From Marine group II euryarchaeote REDSEA-S42_B7 (GTDB lineage Archaea; Thermoplasmatota; Poseidoniia; Poseidoniales; Thalassarchaeaceae): DNA of 38,356 bases. The notes beneath the pieces are model-generated. The model did no database searches, was not told where the DNA came from, and worked only from the letters and a program-made list of their open reading frames with translations. Positions 35,037 to 38,356 of this stretch are shown here, in pieces (the stretch's first letter is position 1; the number at the start of each line of letters is the position of its first letter). A program made the translations under genes and the position numbers. The stretch is from positions 1 through 38,356 of the forward strand of contig LURZ01000036.1 of NCBI GenBank assembly GCA_001629255.1. The letters are read 5' to 3'.

Positions 35037-36791
35037 CTATGATATTGGATCAGGGATTATCCTGTATATTGCCTCTAAGTCAATCTCTCCGGCTTGAATT
35101 GGGGATTTAATTCCGAAAAAGCCGCTTACTTTCGGGTCAATCTCTCCGAACTCCCCAATCTTCTCTTCTTGAATAAAAACATGGCTCCCCCTTCCACTTA
35201 TCCAAGGTCCATCCTCAGCATCTGTCGGTCTGAATTCAACATCATCTTGAATCGCCCCCATGTCCCTAAGTAAGGCCTGTACAATTCCCTTTGAAGAAGT
35301 GAATCCACTGCCTACTTCTGCACATGCCCAAGCCGCTCGCAGGAAGTTCTTCGAATCTCGAATGACGTCTCCAAGTTCGTAAACCCTCTGTGGTAGCTCA
35401 TGGTGGCGATTTGCTGCAAGCAGGCTTAGTAGCGAGGGTAGGACATATTGTCTTAGCAGAGTGTGATCTGATGTTATTGGATTTGCAATCTCTGTAACGT
35501 ATCCTTCATTCGGCCATCTAACATTTTCGAACTGGTCTCTTTCGTTTGAAAGAGTCAGGCTCTGCACCTCTTGCAGACCGCACGCCCTCAAGCTTTCGCC
35601 AACTCTCCTCTTTAGATTAGAGCTCTTCAATGGCAGCGCATCAAGATGTGTCGTAGAAAGCTTCAGTGGAAGATTCTGGAAACCGAAACCTATTGCGATA
35701 TCTTCCACAATATCAACTGGGTGCATGATGTCGCTCCTCCATCGAGGCATTTTGATTAGATGCTCAACCTCTCCAACTACGCAGTCCGACCACCTCCCCC
35801 TCTGGTTTGGACCATCTGTAACAGTGCGACTTCCTTCTAATGTGCCGCCCATTTTTTTGATTGAGGATGACAATTCTTCTGAGGCCAATTTTATTCCTAG
35901 AATTTTCTCAATAAGACTGTCGGGAACTCGATGAGTTATGGCTTCTCCTTTTGGAGACAAATACTGCTCTCCATCTGTATCATTTAGTTGGATACTCTCA
36001 ATCTCTCCTCCTCTCTCAGACATAGATAGACAGACGAGAAGTAGAGATGCTTCACACGCTCTTCTGTCCCAACCCGTCACATCGATGAAAAAGTCAGTCG
36101 TCTCCTCGCTTACTGTAGTGTGACTACCATTGATTATTGGTGGGAATGATAGCACCTTATCGTCAGAGTCCAGAATTATCGGGAATTTGTTAAGATCCTG
36201 CACGAGATGGGCATATTCAATTCCCTTAGGATGGTGTGTAAGTATTTTCTCAATACTCATCTCCTCCATACTAGCGAGAGGAGTGAAGGAAAATCCTGAC
36301 GACACAGTTGTTACTCGAAATGGAGGTCTCAGCGTACTAAGATCATGGACTCCAATCGAAGCGAATCTTCTCTTTCTCCCAAGTGTCATATGCAACTTTT
36401 CTTGATGATCCATCAAACTCTGAATGAAATCTCCCTTTTCCTCAGAATTAGCACCAGTATTTACGGCTCTAACAACTGCACCAACTACAACAGGCCTCAC
36501 AGTCGCCAGTTCGGAATCAACTGTGAGAGAAATTTCGCCTGTTGTCACAGCCATGTCTGGTTCTTCCTCACTTAGACAAAGGAATGACCTGGATGCCCTA
36601 CTCATTGTCTCATGACTAAGTAGGTCTGGACGATCGGGAAAAACCTCCACTTCTACAGACTGTTCGTCATTTCTATCAACGGGGCAACCAATGTCGGGGA
36701 GCCAATCTGACCATTCTTCCCATCGGTGGTCAATTCCATTGATTTTCTGCACAAATTCGAGAATAGAGTGTTTGAAGTCCAAGGTAGGCAT
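35037..36791 (-). CDS. pheT: Phenylalanyl-tRNA synthetase beta subunit, archaeal type
   Basis: 584 residues, the usual archaeal/eukaryotic length and shorter than the bacterial form because it lacks the N-terminal EMAP-like and C-terminal ferredoxin-like parts. The conserved VEVFPDRPDLLS is at about 48-59. The B3/4 editing-type domain and the B5-type region (HRVPDSLIEKILGIKL) follow, with MPRWRSDIMHPVDIVEDIAIGFGF in the family position and the catalytic-like C-terminal domain at the end. It pairs with PheS (not in this window) as an alpha2-beta2 enzyme. It starts 4 nt after the preceding minus-strand gene, so the two are probably co-transcribed. Confidence 0.96.
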   Translation of the reverse strand: MPTLDFKHSILEFVQKINGIDHRWEEWSDWLPDIGCPVDRNDEQSVEVEVFPDRPDLLSHETMSRASRSFLCLSEEEPDMAVTTGEISLTVDSELATVRPVVVGAVVRAVNTGANSEEKGDFIQSLMDHQEKLHMTLGRKRRFASIGVHDLSTLRPPFRVTTVSSGFSFTPLASMEEMSIEKILTHHPKGIEYAHLVQDLNKFPIILDSDDKVLSFPPIINGSHTTVSEETTDFFIDVTGWDRRACEASLLLVCLSMSERGGEIESIQLNDTDGEQYLSPKGEAITHRVPDSLIEKILGIKLASEELSSSIKKMGGTLEGSRTVTDGPNQRGRWSDCVVGEVEHLIKMPRWRSDIMHPVDIVEDIAIGFGFQNLPLKLSTTHLDALPLKSSNLKRRVGESLRACGLQEVQSLTLSNERDQFENVRWPNEGYVTEIANPITSDHTLLRQYVLPSLLSLLAANRHHELPQRVYELGDVIRDSKNFLRAAWACAEVGSGFTSSKGIVQALLRDMGAIQDDVEFRPTDAEDGPWISGRGSHVFIQEEKIGEFGEIDPKVSGFFGIKSPIQAGEIDLEAIYRIIPDPIS

Positions 36792-36795
36792 TAAT

Positions 36796-37725
36796 TCACC
36801 CTAGTTCTAACCACATTTTCAGCGGACGTTCATACCCCACAAGCCTCAGTCCGGATATTGCAGCAGTATCATAGTCATTGGCTCTGAGATTCCTCCTTCC
36901 AATCCTATCTATTCGATCAACCCCTATATCTCTCATCCAACCCCGTATTTCCTTTCCTAGAACCTCAATCTTTGAATCCACGTTCCCACCCATGTAAGGA
37001 GAAACTATAGCAGTACAGCCAGATGCTACAGCGATTAGCATATCCTTGGCATCCGGTTCAAAGTCGATCTCCAACATCACGAACTTACCTGTCTCACTAA
37101 TTCCCATTGCCTTCGATGCAAGGCCAATCTTCGGTAGGGAAGACGCAAGTCTTGAACCACTGGGAGTTGAACAGATAACTACTGCACCGTCTAGTTCCAA
37201 GTCCATCACCAATCTGAACACTCTCTCAATTCTGTCAATCCTTCCCCTAAGCAGAATTATCGCGTTATTATCCATTCTACTCCTCATAGAAATCAGCATA
37301 GCCTCAATTTCTGAGTCATTAAGACCGGGGAAATCAGTAATATCCAAAATTATTCCTGAACAATTTCTAACGAAGTCTATTGACTCTGCGAACTCCTTCT
37401 TACCCACCAGAAGCAGGTCATTAGTCCTCGTTCTAGAGCGAACAATTGCTGGAGCTACAACCTCGTCCCATTCTTCCGAACCCAATGTAGTCTGGCAGCT
37501 AATTAGCCAGGGAATTTCAAGTAGCGTGCCTTCTGAATCAGAGTCACTTTGCACAAGAAGAGTATAGTGATCCAGTATTGCATTATCTGCAAGAGAGTCC
37601 TCATTAGGGTGCAAGGAAATCTTCTCAAATCCTTCTAAGATTGAGCACTCCAGGTGTCTATCTCCCTTGTGGATTATCTCTCCCGGTTCTAGAACCAAAG
37701 CATCATCATTTAGCTCAAGTCCCAT
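36796..37725 (-). CDS. Divergent glutamate-synthase-like FMN (TIM-barrel) domain protein
   Basis: 309 residues from ATG 37725. The longer reading from 37863 would overlap the preceding gene by 149 nt; the shorter start overlaps by 11 nt, typical of coupled genes. The C-terminal half resembles the glutamate synthase central domain: ISETGKFVMLEI, an AVASGCTAIVSPYMGG strand-loop, then WMRDIGVDRIDRIGRRNLRAND, like the family's GvxxxxexxGRxxL end. The Cys cluster that ligates the 3Fe-4S centre in active enzymes is not seen, nor a clear GEGG motif. Position after a GXGXG-domain gene matches the archaeal order of split glutamate synthase genes (established knowledge). The assignment rests on this context plus weak motifs, so an altered reaction or a non-catalytic role is possible. 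Confidence 0.6.
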   Translation of the reverse strand: MGLELNDDALVLEPGEIIHKGDRHLECSILEGFEKISLHPNEDSLADNAILDHYTLLVQSDSDSEGTLLEIPWLISCQTTLGSEEWDEVVAPAIVRSRTRTNDLLLVGKKEFAESIDFVRNCSGIILDITDFPGLNDSEIEAMLISMRSRMDNNAIILLRGRIDRIERVFRLVMDLELDGAVVICSTPSGSRLASSLPKIGLASKAMGISETGKFVMLEIDFEPDAKDMLIAVASGCTAIVSPYMGGNVDSKIEVLGKEIRGWMRDIGVDRIDRIGRRNLRANDYDTAAISGLRLVGYERPLKMWLELG

Positions 37726-38230
37726 AGGTTCTAGGATTTTTGAGAACTCTTTGATTTCTGATTTCTTTATCGATCTCATTTCCAGACATTCTAGATCCAA
37801 GGTAATCTCCTGCATGTCCTCTGACCAACAAGATTCCTCCTTCCATGGCAGAACCCGTTTCACTACCAGAAGAGCCTTGGATGGTTATCTCCCCCCCTCG
37901 CATCCCAAATCCAGCTTTATTTCCTACATCCTTCTCAACCACGGTCTTTCCTTTGACATGGAATGCCGCTATCATCGATCCAGTACTTCCTCTAAGAGTT
38001 AGCGTCCCTCCTCTATTAGCGGCTCCTACAAATGGCCCTAGATTGCCCAGGCATAGTACCTTGGCCCCTTCCGGAAGGTGTGTTAGCACGCCAAACTCTC
38101 CATCCTTTGGCCTCTCGTCTCCGGCTCTTCCCCATCCAATTTTCACTGGCCTGTCTTGCTCGAGAGCCTGCTCAACGTATCTATCCAGATCTCTATTGAG
38201 TTTCATACTCTTGATTGCCAACTCTTTCAC
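37715..38230 (-). CDS. Glutamate-synthase-like GXGXG domain protein (domain 3)
   Basis: 171 residues from GTG 38230. The start MKELAIKSMKLNRDLDRYVEQALEQ matches the family's opening helix, and a run of eight G on the minus strand (38237-38244) lies 6 nt upstream as a ribosome-binding site. The longer reading from ATG 38317 would overlap the preceding gene. Repeats of the form GG-x-[ILV]-x-[ILV]-x-G form the single-stranded right-handed beta-helix (NRGGTLTLRG, MRGGEITIQG, MEGGILLVRG, each followed by an SGS/HAGD-like turn). The same fold occurs in formylmethanofuran dehydrogenase subunit C, but the N-terminal helix and neighbour favour the glutamate synthase type. It is shorter than usual (about 230-250) because the last turns are missing and the protein ends in a basic tail. 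Confidence 0.8.
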   Translation of the reverse strand: MKELAIKSMKLNRDLDRYVEQALEQDRPVKIGWGRAGDERPKDGEFGVLTHLPEGAKVLCLGNLGPFVGAANRGGTLTLRGSTGSMIAAFHVKGKTVVEKDVGNKAGFGMRGGEITIQGSSGSETGSAMEGGILLVRGHAGDYLGSRMSGNEIDKEIRNQRVLKNPRTYGT

Positions 38231-38236
38231 TTTGGT

Positions 38237-38244
38237 CCCCCCCC
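38237..38244 (-). promoter_or_regulatory. G-tract ribosome-binding site of the GXGXG gene
   Basis: Eight consecutive G on the minus strand, 6 nt before GTG 38230. It can pair with the CCUCC of the 16S 3' end through G:C and G:U pairs and supports this start. Because it precedes the start codon, length variation would change translation rate rather than reading frame. Confidence 0.45.
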
Positions 38245-38279
38245 TTTGTAATACTCTGTAATCAGAAGGAGGCGACCCA

Positions 38280-38356
38280 TTATTGACTCTTCCCGAATTC
38301 GCTATGTTCATAGGCATCCTTCAGACTAGGAACTCCATAGGCAATAACATGGGGAA
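38280..38356 (-). CDS. 3' end of an upstream gene, probably glutamate-synthase amidotransferase domain
   Basis: The last 24 sense codons (PHVIAYGVPSLKDAYEHSEF...) and TAA stop of a gene continuing past the window edge. The frame is open to the edge and the stop lies 49 nt before the GXGXG gene's start. In archaeal and glxBCD-type operons the class II amidotransferase gene precedes the GXGXG gene, so that is the likeliest identity, but too little is visible to confirm it. Confidence 0.4.
   Translation of the reverse strand, partial: PHVIAYGVPSLKDAYEHSEFGKSQ

Noticed and set aside
37046-37567. 173-residue open frame on the plus strand
   Set aside because: It is antisense to the FMN-barrel-like gene and is a low-complexity Ser/Ile/Leu mirror of it.

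Overview
The window looks like a chromosome segment of an archaeon, most likely a planktonic euryarchaeon of the Marine Group II/III (Thermoplasmatota) type. Archaeal identity is well supported: an archaeosine synthase (ArcS) with its PCx3KPYx2Sx2H motif, archaeal-type GluRS, PheT, RNase HII and ribosomal protein S15, a UPF0201 protein, an AglB-type oligosaccharyltransferase, and TATA-like boxes about 27-33 nt before several start codons, as expected for leaderless mRNAs. The lineage is inferred from style (very large secreted calcium-repeat proteins, tight packing, moderate GC, split genes) and was not tested by phylogeny. No rRNA, tRNA, CRISPR array, insertion sequence or integrase was found.

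Positions 1-16.4 kb are a cell-surface region. The window opens inside a gene whose frame is already open at base 1. It carries the end of the membrane domain and the WWDYG catalytic motif of AglB/STT3, then nearly 2,000 residues of beta-sandwich-like ectodomain, calcium-type Asp repeats and a C-terminal membrane anchor. A membrane-anchored subtilisin-like protease follows 32 nt later, then a 1,428-residue beta-helix/Ig-like surface protein with its own promoter. Next comes a winged-helix/STAND NTPase/TPR protein, convergent with a YycJ/WalJ-like metallo-beta-lactamase-fold protein.

Positions 16.6-26.9 kb hold a 1,901-residue secreted protein with about thirteen Asp-rich calcium-type repeats and a propeller-like insert, a small overlapping unknown gene, a small membrane protein, a UPF0201 RNA-binding-like protein, a membrane protein with a zinc-ribbon tail, DnaJ (with an inverted repeat in its promoter region) and another anchored surface protein.

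Positions 27-38.4 kb are mainly translation and metabolism: arcS, rps15 and a short protein that looks like a RecJ/Cdc45-type DHH protein with its catalytic motif lost. On the minus strand lie a secreted/membrane protein with a zinc-ribbon tail, gltX, rnhB, pheT, and the end of a split glutamate-synthase-like cluster (partial upstream gene, GXGXG domain, FMN-barrel-like domain).

Working together: the oligosaccharyltransferase, protease and sequon-rich giant surface proteins form a plausible module for making and modifying the cell envelope. All four convergent gene pairs meet at their stop codons (gaps of -4, 0, 0 and +2 nt), so there is no room for conventional terminators between them.
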